The translations under genes and the position numbers were made by a program. Under the pieces are notes generated by a model. The model had not been told where the DNA came from and made no database searches. It saw only the letters and a list, made by a program, of their open reading frames with translations. From Fasciola hepatica (lineage: Eukaryota > Platyhelminthes > Trematoda > Plagiorchiida > Fasciolidae): a stretch of DNA of 64,000 nt. The DNA lies in the NCBI GenBank assembly GCA_948099385.1, contig CANUEZ040000191.1, forward strand, positions 372,001 to 436,000, written 5' to 3'. Positions within the stretch are counted from its first letter, which is position 1; every line of letters starts with the position of its first letter. This document shows, piece by piece, positions 26,029 through 40,003 of the stretch.

Positions 26029-27296
26029 CTAAGTAAAACCAAGGCATTCCCTTATGAACAATCCACACAGATTGCTCATACAATGCAATAAAGCAGTAGC
26101 AGAGTAGATTTGTATAATATGATTCCCCATGCAGCTTGAACACTGAGCTGACCATTGAAAATGATGGAAGCACTGTACAGCTATTTGATCCGCTACGGGA
26201 ATCATGAGCATTACACATGGAGAGAGCCAACTCCGAGACACGAACAAGGGTTGGGGTGAACGAATGTCAGTTGAACACCTGAACCACAAGGCTATCCCAT
26301 ATGGGTCTCAACGCTTTGTTCAACATATACACTACATGATATAGCACAATCCCCAAATTGGCTTCGGCTTTCGCTTTCGCTTTGAACGGTAACAACCAAA
26401 TTCTCGCACACCGATCCAATCCTATGTTTCATCACTTCTCTATTTATGGGCCTAAGTAAAACCAAGGCATTCCCTTATGAACAATCCACACAGATTGCTC
26501 ATACAATGCAATAGAGCAGTAGCAGAGTAGATTTGTATAATATGATTCTCCATGCAGCTTGACCACGGAACTGACCATTGAAAATGATGGAAGCACTGTA
26601 CAGCTGTTTGATCCGCTAAGGGAATCATGAGCATTGCACATGGACAGAGCCCACACGGGGACACGAACAAGGGTTGGGGTGAACGAATGTCAGTCGAACA
26701 CCCAAACCACAAGGCTATCCCATATGGGTCTAAACGCTTTGTTCAACATATACACTACATGATATAGCACAATCCCCAAATTGGCTTCGACTTTCGCTTT
26801 CGCTTTGAACGGTAACAACCAAATTCTCGCACACCGATCCAGTCCTATGTTTCATCACTTCTCTATTTATGGGCCTAAGTAAAACCAAGGCATTCCCTTA
26901 TGAACAATCCACACAGATTGCTCATACAATGCAATAGAGCAGTAGCAGAGTAGATTCGTAAAATATGATTCTCCATGCAGCTTGAACACTGAACTGACCA
27001 TTGAAAATGATGGAAGCACTGTACAGCTGTTTGATCCGCTAACGGAATCATGAGCATTGCACATGGACAGAGCCCACACGGGGACACGAACAAGGGTTGG
27101 GGTGAACGAATGTCAGTCGAACACCCAAACTACAAGGCTATCCCATATGGGTCTGAACGCTTTGTTCAACATATACAATACATGATATAGCACATTCCCC
27201 AAATTGGCTTCGGCTTTCGCTTTCGCTTTGAACGGTAACAACCAAATTCTCGCACACGATCCAATCTTTTGTTCCATCACTTCTCTATTTATGGGC
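26029..27296 (+). repeat. three-monomer duplication, copy 1 (1268 bases)
   Basis: Monomers start at 26029, 26452 and 26875. The first is nearly identical to 27297 (AATAAAGCAG, GATTCCCCATGC, ACTGAGCTGACC, CAGCTATTTG, CCAACTCCGAGAC, GAACACCTGAACC). The second shares its tail (GGTCTAAACGC, CGATCCAGTCC, ATGTTTCATC), but its middle is GACCACGG here and GAACACTG in copy 2. The third shares CGCTAACGGAATC. One base is missing in CACACGATCC near 27257. Confidence 0.88.
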
Positions 27297-28565
27297 CTAA
27301 GTAAAACCAAGGCATTCCCTTATGAACAATCCACACAGATTGCTCATACAATGCAATAAAGCAGTAGCAGAGTAGATTTGTATAATATGATTCCCCATGC
27401 AGCTTGAACACTGAGCTGACCATTGAAAATGATGGAAGCACTGTACAGCTATTTGATCCGCTACGGGAATCATGAGCATTACACATGGAGAGAGCCAACT
27501 CCGAGACACGAACAAGGGTTGGGGTGAACGAATGTCAGTTGAACACCTGAACCACAAGGCTATCCCATATGGGTCTCAACGCTTTGTTCAACATATACAC
27601 TACATGATATAGCACAATCCCCAAATTGGCTTCGACTTTCGCTTTCGCTTTGAACGGTAACAACCAAATTCTCGCACACCGATCCAATCCTATGTTTCAT
27701 CACTTCTCTATTTATGGGCCTAAGTAAAACCAAGGCATTCCCTTATGAACAATCCACACAGATTGCTCATACACTGCAATAGAGCAGTAGCAGAGTAGAT
27801 TTGTATAATATGATTCTCCATGCAGCTTGAACACTGAACTGACCATTGAAAATGATGGAAGCACTGTACAGCTGTTTGATCCGCTAAGGGAATCATGAGC
27901 ATTGCACATGGACAGAGCCCACACGGGGACACGAACAAGGGTTGGGGTGAACGAATGTCAGTCGAACACCCAAACTACAAGGCTATCCCATATGGGTCTA
28001 AACGCTTTGTTCAACATATACACTACATGATATAGCACAATCCCCAAATTGGCTTCGACTTTCGCTTTCGCTTTGAACGGTAACAACCAAATTCTCGCAC
28101 ACCGATCCAGTCCTATGTTTCATCACTTCTCTATTTATGGGCCTAAGTAAAACCAAGGCATTCCCTTATGAACAATCCACACAGATTGCTCATACAATGC
28201 AATAGAGCAGTAGCAGAGTAGATTTGAATAACATGATTCTCCATGCAGCTTGAACACTGAACTGACCATTGAAAATGATGGAAGCACTGTACAGCTGTTT
28301 GATCCGCTAACGGAATCATGAGCATTGCACATGGACAGAGCCCACACGGGGACACGAACAAGGGTTGGGGTGAACGAATGTCAGTCGAACACCCAAACTA
28401 CAAGGCTATCCCATATGGGTCTGAACGCTTTGTTCAACATATACAATACATGATATAGCACAATCTCCAAATTGGCTTCGGCTTTCGCTTTCGCTTTGAA
28501 CGGTAACAACCAAATTCTCGCACACCGATCCAATCCTATGTTCCATCACTTCTCTATTTATGGGC
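27297..28565 (+). repeat. three-monomer duplication, copy 2 (1269 bases)
   Basis: Monomers start at 27297, 27720 and 28143 and follow copy 1 in order. The third monomer has GATTTGAATAACATG where copy 1 has GATTCGTAAAATATG, so the two copies have each acquired, or exchanged, variants found elsewhere in the array. Confidence 0.88.
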
Positions 28566-31527
28566 CTAAGTAAAACCAAGGCATTCCCTTATGAACAATC
28601 CACACAGATTGCTCATACAATGCAATAGAGCAGTAGCAGAGTAGATTTGTATAATATGATTCTCCATGCAGCTTGAACACTGAACTGACCATTGGAAATT
28701 AGTGAAGCACTGTACAGCTGTTTGATCCGCTATGGGAATCATGAGCATTGCACATGGACAGAGCCCACACGGGGACACGAACAAGGGTTGGGGTGAACGA
28801 ATGTCAGTCGAACACCCAAACCACAAGGCTATCCGATATGGGTCTCAAGGCTTTGTTCAACATATACAATACATGATATAGCACAATCCCCAAATTGGCT
28901 TCGGCTTTCGCTTTCGCTTTGAATGGTAACAACCAAATTCTCGCACACCGATCCAATCCTATGTTCCATCACTTCTCTATTTATGGGCCTAAGTAAAACC
29001 AAGGCATTCCCTTATGAACAATCCACACAGATTGCTCATACAATGCAATGGAGCAGTAGCAGAGTAGATTTGTATAATATGATTCTCCATGCAGCTTGAA
29101 CACTGAACTGACCATTGAAAATGATGGAAGCACTGTACAGCTGTTTGATCAGCTAAGGGAATCATGAGCATTGCACATGGACAGAGCCCACACGAGGACA
29201 CGAACAATGGTTGGGGTGAACGATTGTCAGTCGAACACCCAAACCACAAGGCTATCCCATATGGGTCTGAACGCTTTGTTCAACATATACACTACATGAT
29301 ATAGCACAATCCCCAAATTGGCTTCGGCTTTCGCTTTCGCTTTGAACGGTAACAACCAAATTCTCGCACACCGATCCAATCCTATGTTCCATCACTTCTC
29401 TATTTATGGGCCTAAGTAAAACCAAGGCATTCCCTTATGAACAATCCACACCGATTGCTCATACAATGCAACAGAGCAGTAGCAGAGTAGATTTGTATAA
29501 TATGATTCTCCATGCAGCTTGAACATTGAACTGACCATTGGAAATTATGAAAGCACTGTACAGCTGTTTGATCCGCTAAGGGAATCATGAGCATTGCACA
29601 TGGACAGAGCCCACACGGGGACACGAACAAGGGTTGGGGTGAACGAATGTCAGTCGAACACCCAAACCACAAGGCTATCCGATATGGGTGTGAACGCTTT
29701 GTTCAACATATACACTACATGATATAGCACAATCCCCAAATTGGCTTCGGCTTTCGCTTTCGCTTTGAACCGTAACAATCAATTTCTCGCACACCGATCC
29801 AATCCTATGTTCCATCACTTCTCTATTTATGGGCCTAAGTAAAACCAAGGCATTCCCTTATGAACAATCCCCACACAGATTGCTCATACAATGCAATAGA
29901 GCAGTAGCAGAGTAGATTTGTATAATATGATTCTCCATGGAACTTGACCACGGAACTGACCATTGAAAATGATGGAAGCACTGTACAGCTGTTTGATCCG
30001 CTATGGGAATCATGAGCATTGCACATGGACAGAGCCCACTCGGAGACACGATCAAGGGTTGGGGTGAACGAATGTCAGTCGAACACCCAAACCACAAGGC
30101 TATCCCATATGGGTCTCAACGCTTTGTTCAACATATACAATACGTGATATAGCACAATCCCCAAATTGGCTTCGGCTTTCGCTTTCGCTTTGAACGGTAA
30201 CAACCATATTCTCGCACACCGATCCAATCCTATGTTCCATCACTTCTCTATTTATGGGCCTAAGTAAAACCAAGGCATTCCCTTATGAACAATCCACACA
30301 GATTCCTCATACAATGCAACAGAGCAGTAGCAGAGTAGATTTGTATAATATGATTCTCCATGCAGCTTGAACACTGAACTGACCATTGAAAATTATGGAA
30401 GCACTGTACAGCTGTTTGATCCGCTAAGGGAATCATGACCATTGCACATGGACAGAGCCCACACGGGGACACGAACAAGGGTTGGGGTGAACGATTGTCA
30501 GTCGAACACCTAAACCACAAGGCTATCCGATATGGGTCTCAACGCTTTGTTCAACATATACAATACATGATATAGCACAATCTCCAAATTGGCTTCGGCT
30601 TTCGCTTTCGCTTTGAACGGTAACAACCAAATTCTCGCACACCGATCCAATCCTATGTTCCATCACTTCTCTATTTATGGGCCTAAGTAAAACCAAGGCA
30701 TTCCCTTATGAACAATCCACACAGATTGCTCATACAATGCAATAGAGCAGTAGCAGAGTAGATTTGTATAATATGATTCTCTATGCAGCTTGAACATTGA
30801 ACTGACCATTGGAAATTATGAAAGCACTGTACAGCTGTTTGATCCGCTAAGGGAATCATGAGCATTGCACATGGACAGAGCCCACACGGGGACACGAACA
30901 AGAGTTGGGGTGAACGAATGTCAGTCGAACACCCAAACCACAAGGCTATCCGATATGGGTGTGAACGCTTTGTTCAACATATACACTACATGATATAGCA
31001 CAATCCCCAAATTGGCTTCGGCTTTCGCTTTCGCTTTGAACGGTAACAATCAATTTCTCGCACACCGATCCAATCCTATGTTCCATCACTTCTCTATTTA
31101 TGGGCCTAAGTAAAACCAAGGCAATCCCTTATGAACAATCCACACAGATTGCTCATGCAATGCAATAGAGCAGTAGCAGAGTAGATTTGTATAATATGAT
31201 TCTCCATGCAGCTTGAACACTGAACTGACCATTGAAAAATATGGAAGCACTTTACAGCTGTTTGATCCGCTATGGGAATCATGAGCATTGCACATGGACA
31301 GAGCCCACACGGGGACACGAACAAGGGTTGGGGTGAACGAATGTCAGTCGAACACCCAAACCACAAGGCTATCCCATATGGGTCTCAACGCTTTGTTCAA
31401 CTTATACAATACGTGATAAAGCACAATCCCCAAATTGGCTTCGGCCTTCGCTTTGGCTTTGAACGGTAACAACAAATTCTCGCACACCGATCCAATCCTA
31501 TGTTCCATCACTTCTCTATTTATGGGC

Positions 31528-32377
31528 CTAAGTAAAACCAAGGCATTCCCTTATGAACAATCCCCACACAGATTGCTCATACAATGCACTAGAGCAGTAG
31601 CAGAGTAGATTTGTATAATATGATTCTCCATGCAGCTTGAACACTGAACTAACCATTGAAAATGATGGAAGCACTGTACAGCTGTTTGATCCGCTAAGGG
31701 AATCATGAGCATTGCACATGGACAGAGCCCACACGGGGACACGAACAAGGGTTGGGGTGAACGAATGTCAGTCGAACACCCAAACCACAAGGCTATCCCA
31801 TATGGGTCTGAACGCTTTGTTCAACATATACACTACATGTTATAGCACAATCCCCAAATTGGCTTCGGCTTTCGCTTTCGCTTTGAACGGTAACAATCAA
31901 TTTCTCGCACACCGATCCAATCCTATGTTCCATCACTTCTCTATTTATGGGCCTAAGTAAAACCAAGGCATTCCCTTATGAACAATCCCCACACAGATTG
32001 CTCGAACAATGCAATAGAGCAGTAGCAGAGTAGATTCGTAAAATATGATTCTCCATGCAGCTTGAACACTGAACTGACCATTGAAAATGTTGGAAGCTTT
32101 GTACAGCTGTTTGATCCGCTAAGGGAATCATGAGCATTGCACATGGACAGAGCCCACACGGGGACACGAACAAGGGTTGGGGTGAACGATTGTCGGTCGA
32201 ACACCTAAACCACAAGGCTATCCGATATGGGTCTGAACGCTTTCTTGAACATATACAATACATGATATAGCACAATCTCCAAATTGGCTTCGGCTTTCGC
32301 TTTCGCTTTGAACGGTAACAACCAAATTCTCGCACACCGATCCAATCCTATGTTCCATCACTTCTCTATTTATGGGC
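31528..32377 (+). repeat. two-monomer duplication, copy 1 (850 bases)
   Basis: The first monomer has ACTACATGTTATAGC and CAATCAATTTCTCG. The second has GAAAATGTTGGAAGCTTTG. The same order returns at 32378. Each monomer here is 425 bases because of AACAATCCCCACACAG, a change absent from the second copy. Confidence 0.75.
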
Positions 32378-33223
32378 CTAAGTAAAACCAAGGCATTCCC
32401 TTATGAACAATCCACACAGATTGCTCATACAATGCAATAGAGCAGTAGCAGAGTAGATTTGTATAATATGATTCTCCATGCAGCTTGAACACTGAACTGA
32501 CCATTGAAAATTATGGAAGCATTGTACAGCTGTTTGATCCGCTAAGGGAATCATGAGCATTGCACATGGACAGAGCCCACACGGGGACACGAACAAGGGT
32601 TGGGGTGAACGAATGTCAGTCGAACACCCAAACCACAAGGCTATCCGATATGGGTCTCAACGCTTTGTTCAACATATACACTACATGTTATAGCACAATC
32701 CCCAAATTGGCTTCGGCTTTCGCTTTCGCTTTGAACGGTAACAATCAATTTCTCGCACACCGATCCAATCCTATGTTCCATCACTTCTCTATTTATGGGC
32801 CGAAGTAAAACCAAGGCATTCCCTTATGAACAATCCACACAGATTGCTCATACAATGCAATAGAGCAGTAGCAGAGTAGATTTGTATAATATGATTCTCC
32901 ATGCAGCTTGAACACTGAACTGACCATTGAAAATGTTGGAAGCTTTGTACAGCTGTTTGATCCGCTAAGGGAATCATGAGCATTGCACATGGACAGAGCC
33001 CACACGGGGACACGAACAAGGGTTGGGGTGAACGAATGTCAGTCGAACACCCAAACCACAAGGCTATCCCATATGGGTCTCAACGCTTTGTTGAACATAT
33101 ACACTACATGATATAGCACAATCCCTTAATTGGCTTCGGCTTTCGCTTTCGCTTTGAACGGTAACAACCAAATTCTCGCACACCGATCCAATCCTATGTT
33201 CCATCACTTCTCTATTTATGGGC
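32378..33223 (+). repeat. two-monomer duplication, copy 2 (846 bases)
   Basis: It shares ACTACATGTTATAGC with CAATCAATTTCTCG (first monomer) and GAAAATGTTGGAAGCTTTG (second monomer) with the previous pair. The anchor of the second monomer is altered to GGGCCGAAG. GAAAATGTTGG appears again at about 40.98 and 43.94 kb. Confidence 0.75.
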
Positions 33224-34069
33224 CTAAGTAAAACCAAGGCATTCCCTTATGAACAATCCACACAGATTGCTCATACAATGTAATAGAGCAGTAGCAGAGT
33301 AGATTCGTAAAATATGATTCTCCATGCAGCTTGAACACTGAACTGACCATTGAAAATTATGGAAGCATTGTACAGCTGTTTGATCCGCTAAGGGAATCAT
33401 GAGCATTACACTTGGACAGAGCCCACACGGGGACACGAACAAGGGTTGGGGTGAACGAATGTCAGTCGAACACCCAAACCACAAGGCTATCCGATATGGG
33501 TCTCAACGCTTTGTTCAACATATACACTACATGATATAGCACAATCTCCAAATTGGCTTCGGCTTTCGCTTTCGCTTTGAACGGTAACAACCAAATTCTC
33601 GCACACCGATACAATCCTATGTTCCATCACTTCTCTATTTATGGGCCTAAGTAAAACCAAGGCGTTCCCTTATGAACAATCCACACAGATTGCTCATACA
33701 ATGCAATAGAGCAGTAGCAGAGTAGATTTGTATAATATGATTCTCCATGCAGCTTGAACACTGAACTGACCATTGGAAATTATGGAAGCACTGTACAGCT
33801 GATTGATCCGCTAAGGGAATCATGAGCATTGCACATGGACAGAGCCCACTCGGAGACACGAACAAGGGTTGGGGTGAACGAATGTCAGTCGAACACCCAA
33901 ACCACAAGGCTATCCCATATGGGTCTCAACGCTTTGTTCAACATATACAATACGTGATATAGCACAATCCCCAAATTGGCTTCGGCTTTCGCTTTCGCTT
34001 TGAACGGTAACAACCATATTCACGCACACCGATCCAATCCTATGTTCCATCACTTCTCTATTTATGGGC

Positions 34070-37039
34070 CTAAGTAAAACCAAGGCATTCCCTTATGAAC
34101 AATCCACACAGATTGCTCATACAATGCAATAGAGCAGTAGCAGAGTAGATTTGTATAATATGATTCTCCATGCAGCTTGAACACTGAACTGACCATTGAA
34201 AATTATTGAAGCATTGTACAGCTGTTTGATCCGCTAAGGGAATCATGAGCATTGCACATGGACAGAGCCCACACGGGGACACGAACAATGGTTGGGGTGA
34301 ACAATTGTCAGTCGAACACCTAAACCACAAGGCTATCCGATATGGGTCTCAACGCTTTGTTCAACATATACAATACATGATATAGCACAATCCCCAAATT
34401 GGCTTCGGCTTTCGCTTTCGCTTTGAACGGTAACAACCAAATTCTCGCACACCGATACAATCCTATGTTCCATCACTTCTCTATTTATGGGCCTAAGTAA
34501 AACCAAGGCATTCCCTTATGAACAATCCCCACACAGATTGCTCGAACAATGCAATAGAGCAGTAGCAGAGTAGATTTGTATAATATGATTCTCCATGCAG
34601 CTTGAACACTGAACTGACCATTGAAAATTATGGAAGCACTGTACAGCTGTTTGATCCGCTAAGGGAATCGAGAGCATTGCACATGGACAGAGCCCACACG
34701 GGGACACGAACAAGGGTTGGGGTGAACGAATGTCAGTCGAACACCCAAACCACAAGGCTATCCGATATGGGTCTCAACGCTTTGTTCAACATATACAATA
34801 CATGATATAGCACAATCCCCAAATTGGCTTCGGCTTTCGCTTTCGCTTTCGCTTTGAACGGTAACAACCAAATTCTCGAACACAGATCCAATCCTATGTT
34901 CCATCACTTCTCTATTTATGGGCCTAAGTAAAACCAAGGTATTCCCTTATGAACAATCCACACAGATTGCTCATGCAATGCAATAGAGCAGTAGCAGAGT
35001 AGATTTGAATAATATGATTCTCCATGCAGCTTGAACACTGAACTGACCATTGAAAATGATGGAAGCACTGTACAGCTGTTTGATCCGCTAAGGGAATCAT
35101 GAGCATTACACTTGGACAGACCCCACACGGGGACACGAACAAGGGTTGGGGTGAACGAATGTCAGTCGAACACCCAAACTGCAAGGCTATCCCATATGGG
35201 TCTGAACGATTTGTTCAACATATACACTACATGATATAGCACAATCCCCAAATTGGCTTCGGCTTTCGCTTTCGCTTTGAACGGTAACAACCAAATTCTC
35301 GCACACCGATCCAATCCTATGTTCCATCACTTCTCTATTTATGGGCCTAAGTAAAACCAAGGCATTCCCTTATGAACAATCCACACAGATTGCTCATACA
35401 ATGTAATAGAGCAGTAGCAGAGTAGATTCGTAAAATATGATTCTCCATGCAGCTTGAACACTTAATTGACCATTGAAAAATATGGAAGCACTGTACAGCT
35501 GGTTGATCCGCTAAGGGAATCATGAGCATTGCACATGGACAGAGCCCACACGGGGACACGAACAAGGGTTGGGGATGAACGAATGTAAGTCGAACACCCA
35601 AACCACAAGGCTATCCGATATGGATCTCAACGCTTTGTTCAACATATACAATACATGATATAGCACAATCCCCAAATTGGCTTCGGCTTTCGCTTTCGCT
35701 TTGAACGGTAACAACCAAATTCTCGCACACCGATCCAATCCTATGTTCCATCACTTCTCTATTTATGGGCCTAAGTAAAACCAAGGCATTCCCTTATGAA
35801 CAATCCACACAGATTGCTCATACAATGCAATAGAGCAGTAGCAGAGTAGATTTGTATAATATGATTCTCCATGCAGCTTGAACACTGAACTGACCATTGA
35901 AAATTATGGAGGCACTATACAGCTGTTTGTTCCGCTAAGGGAATCATGAGCATTGCACATGGACAGAGCCCACACGGGGACACGAACAAGGGTTGGGGTG
36001 AACGAATGTCAGTCGAACACCCAAACTACAAGGCTATCCCATATGGGTCTCAACGCTTTGTTCAACATATACAATACATGATATAGCACAATCCCCAAAT
36101 TGGCTTCGGCTTTCGCTTTCGCTTTGAACGGTAACAACCAAATTCACGCACACCGATCCAATCCTATGTTCCATCACTTCTCTATTTATGGGCGTAAGTA
36201 GAACCAAAGCTTTCGCCTTATGAACAATCCACACAGATTGCTCATACAATGTAATAGAGCAGTAGCAGAGTAGATTTGTATAATATGATTCTCCATGCAG
36301 CTTGAACACTGAACTGACCATTGGAAAATATGGAAGCACTGTACAGCTGTTTGATCCGCTAAGGGAATCATGAGCATTACACTTGGACAGACCCCACACG
36401 GGGACACGAACAAGGGTTGGGGTGAACGAATGTCAGTCGAACACCCAAACTACAAGGCTATCCCATATGGGTCTGAACGCTTTGTTCAACATATACAATA
36501 CATGATATAGCACGAACCCCAAATTGGCTTCGGCTTTCGCTTTCGCTTTGAACGGTAACAACCAAATTCACGCACACCGATCCAATCCTATGTTCCATCA
36601 CTTCTCTATTTATGGGCCTAAGTAAAACCAAGGCATTCCCTTATGAACAATCCACACAGATTGCTCATACAATGTATTAGAGCAGTAGCAGAGTAGATTC
36701 GTAAAATATGATTATCCATGCAGCTTGAAAACTTAATTGACCATTGGAAAATATGGAAGCACTGTACAGCTGGTTGATCCGCTAAGGGAATCATGAGCAT
36801 TGCACATGGACAGAGCCCACACGGGGACACGAACAAGGGTTGGGGTGAACGAATGTCAGTCGAACACCCAAACTACAAGGCTATCCCATATGGGTGTGAA
36901 CGATTTGTTCAACATATACACTACATGATATAGCACAATCCCCAAATTGGCTTCGGCTTTCGCTTTCGCTTTGAACGGTAACAACAAATTCTCGCACACC
37001 GATTCAATCCTATGTTCCATCACTTCTCTATTTATGGGC
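34070..37039 (+). repeat. seven-monomer duplication I, copy 1 (2970 bases)
   Basis: Monomers start at 34070, 34493, 34924, 35347, 35771, 36194 and 36618. Each has private marks repeated in order in copy 2: AATTATTGAAGCATTG; GCTCGAACAATGC with GGAATCGAGAGC; GATTTGAATAATATG with ACACTTGGACAGACCCC; ACTTAATTGACC with GGGGATGAACG; GGAGGCACTATACAGC; GGGCGTAAGTAGAACCAAAG; and GGGTGTGAACG. It is six bases longer than copy 2, because of an extra CTTTCG unit at 34834-34855. Confidence 0.92.
34834..34855 (+). repeat. CTTTCG hexamer tract with one extra unit (second case)
   Basis: Three CTTTCG units occur here instead of two. Together with a CCCCAC insertion this makes the monomer from 34493 431 bases, the longest in the window. 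The matching monomer of duplication copy 2 has only two units, so this gain or loss came after the seven-monomer duplication. Confidence 0.9.
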
Positions 37040-40003
37040 CTAAGTAAAACCAAGGCATTCCCTTATGAACAATCCACACAGATTGCTCATACAATGCAAT
37101 AGAGCAGTAGCAGAGTAGATTCGTAAAATATGATTCTCCATGCAGCTTGAACACTGAACTGACCATTGAAAATTATTGAAGCATTGTACAGCTGTTTGAT
37201 CCGCTAAGGGAATCATGAGCATTGCACATGGACAGAGCCCACACGGGGACACGAACAATGGTTGGGGTGAACAATTGTCAGTCGAACACCTAAACCACAA
37301 GGCTATCCGATATGGGTCTCAACGCTTTGTTCAACATATACAATACATGATATAGCACAATCCCCAAATTGGCTTCGGCTTTCGCTTTCGCTTTGAACGG
37401 TAACAACCAAATTCTCGAACACAGATCCAATCCTATGTTCCATCACTTCTCTATTTATGGGCCTAAGTAAAACCAAGGCATTCCCTTATGAACAATCCCC
37501 ACACAGATTGCTCGAACAATGCAATAGAGCAGTAGCAGAGTAGATTTGTATAATATGATTCTCCATGCAGCTTGAACACTGAACTGACCATTGAAAATTA
37601 TGGAAGCACTGTACAGCTGTTTGATCCGCTAAGGGAATCGAGAGCATTGCACATGGACAGAGCCCACACGGGGACACGAACAAGGGTTGGGGTGAACGAA
37701 TGTCAGTCGAACACCCAAACCACAAGGCTATCCGATATGGGTCTCAACGCTTTGTTCAACATATACAATACATGATATAGCACAATCCCCAAATTGGCTT
37801 CGGCTTTCGCTTTCGCTTTGAACGGTAACAACCAAATTTTCGCACACCGATCCAATCCTATGTTCCATCACTTCTCTATTTATGGGCCTAAGTAAAACCA
37901 AGGTATTCCCTTATGAACAATCCACACAGATTGCTCATGCAATGCAATAGAGCAGTAGCAGAGTAGATTTGAATAATATGATTCTCCATGCAGCTTGAAC
38001 ACTGAACTGACCATTGAAAATGATGGAAGCACTGTACAGCTGTTTGATCCGCTAAGGGAATCATGAGCATTACACTTGGACAGACCCCACACGGGGACAC
38101 GAACAAGGGTTGGGGTGAACGAATGTCAGTCGAACACCCAAACTGCAAGGCTATCCCATATGGGTCTGAACGATTTGTTCAACATATACAATACATGATA
38201 TAGCACAATCCCCAAATTGGCTTCGGCTTTCGCTTTCGCTTTGAACGGTAACAACCAAATTCTCGCACACCGATCCAATCCTATGTTCCATCACTTCTCT
38301 ATTTATGGGCCTAAGTAAAACCAAGGCATTCCCTTATGAACAATCCACACAGATTGCTCATACAATGTAATAGAGCAGTAGCAGAGTAGATTCGTAAAAT
38401 ATGATTCTCCATGCAGCTTGAACACTTAATTGACCATTGAAAAATATGGAAGCACTGTACAGCTGGTTGATCCGCTAAGGGAATCATGAGCATTGCACAT
38501 GGACAGAGCCCACACGGGGACACGAACAAGGGTTGGGGATGAACGAATGTAAGTCGAACACCCAAACCACAAGGCTATCCGATATGGATCTCAACGCTTT
38601 GTTCAACATATACAATACATGATATAGCACAATCCCCAAATTGGCTTCGGCTTTCGCTTTCGCTTTGAACGGTAACAACCAAATTCTCGCACACCGATCC
38701 AATCCTATGTTCCATCACTTCTCTATTTATGGGCCTAAGTAAAACCAAGGCATTCCCTTATGAACAATCCACACAGATTGCTCATACAATGCAATAGAGC
38801 AGTAGCAGAGTAGATTTGTATAATATGATTCTCCATGCAGCTTGAACACTGAACTGACCATTGAAAATTATGGAGGCACTATACAGCTGTTTGTTCCGCT
38901 AAGGGAATCATGAGCATTGCACATGGACAGAGCCCACACGGGGACACGAACAAGGGTTGGGGTGAACGAATGTCAGTCGAACACCCAAACTACAAGGCTA
39001 TCCCATATGGGTCTCAACGCTTTGTTCAACATATACAATACATGATATAGCACAATCCCCAAATTGGCTTCGGCTTTCGCTTTCGCTTTGAACGGTAACA
39101 ACAAATTCTCGCACACCGATCCAATCCTATGTTCCATCACTTCTCTATTTATGGGCGTAAGTAGAACCAAAGCTTTCGCCTTATGAACAATCCACACAGA
39201 TTGCTCATACAATGTAATAGAGCAGTAGCAGAGTAGATTTGTATAATATGATTCTCCATGCAGCTTGAACACTGAACTGACCATTGGAAAATATGGAAGC
39301 ACTGTACAGCTGTTTGATCCGCTCAGGGAAACATGAGCATTACACTTGGACAGACCCCACACGGGGACACGAACGAGGGTTGGGGTGAACGAATGTCAGT
39401 CGAACACCCAAACTACAAGGCTATCCCATATGGGTCTGAACGCTTTGTTCAACATATACAATACATGATATAGCACAAACCCCAAATTGGCTTCGGCTTT
39501 CGCTTTCGCTTTGAACGGTAACAACCAAATTCACGCACACCGATCCAATCCTATGTTCCATCACTTCTCTATTTATGGGCCTAAGTAAAACCAAGGCATT
39601 CGCCTTATGAACAATCCACACAGATTGCTCATACAATGTATTAGAGCAGTAGCAGAGTAGATTCGTAAAATATGATTATCCATGCAGCTTGAACACTTAA
39701 TTGACCATTGGAAAATATGGAAGCATTGTACAGCTGGTTGATCCGCTAAGGGAATCATGAGCATTGCACATGGACAGAGCCCACACGGGGACACGAACAA
39801 GGGTTGGGGTGAACGAATGTCAGTCGAACACCCAAACTACAAGGCTATCCCATATGGGTGTGAACGATTTGTTCAACATATACACTACATGATATAGCAC
39901 AATCCCCAAATTGGCTTCGGCTTTCGCTTTCGCTTTGAACGGTAACAACAAATTCTCGCACACCGATTCAATCCTATGTTCCATCACTTCTCTATTTATG
40001 GGC
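37040..40003 (+). repeat. seven-monomer duplication I, copy 2 (2964 bases)
   Basis: Monomers start at 37040, 37463, 37888, 38311, 38735, 39157 and 39581 and repeat copy 1 in order. Visible differences are few: GATTCGTAAAATATG against GATTTGTATAATATG in the first, AAATTTTCGC near 37838, and GGCATTCGCC against GGCATTCCC in the last. Identity runs from about 37130 to about 40020, so the true breakpoints lie inside monomers. Confidence 0.92.

Larger units (their letters stand above)
28566..34069 (+). repeat. mixed satellite monomers of the GAACACTG subfamily
   Basis: Thirteen monomers (anchors 28566 to 33647). Private variants include CAATCAATTTCTCG in place of CAACCAAATTCTCG (four monomers, 29.77-32.75 kb), AACAATCCCCACACAG (two added bases, giving 425-base monomers from 29835, 31528 and 31953), CGCTATGGG and ATACGTGATA. 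Monomers 29412-30259 and 30683-31527 share several of these at a three-unit offset. No unit is repeated cleanly along its whole length apart from the dimer at 31528-33223. Confidence 0.8.
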
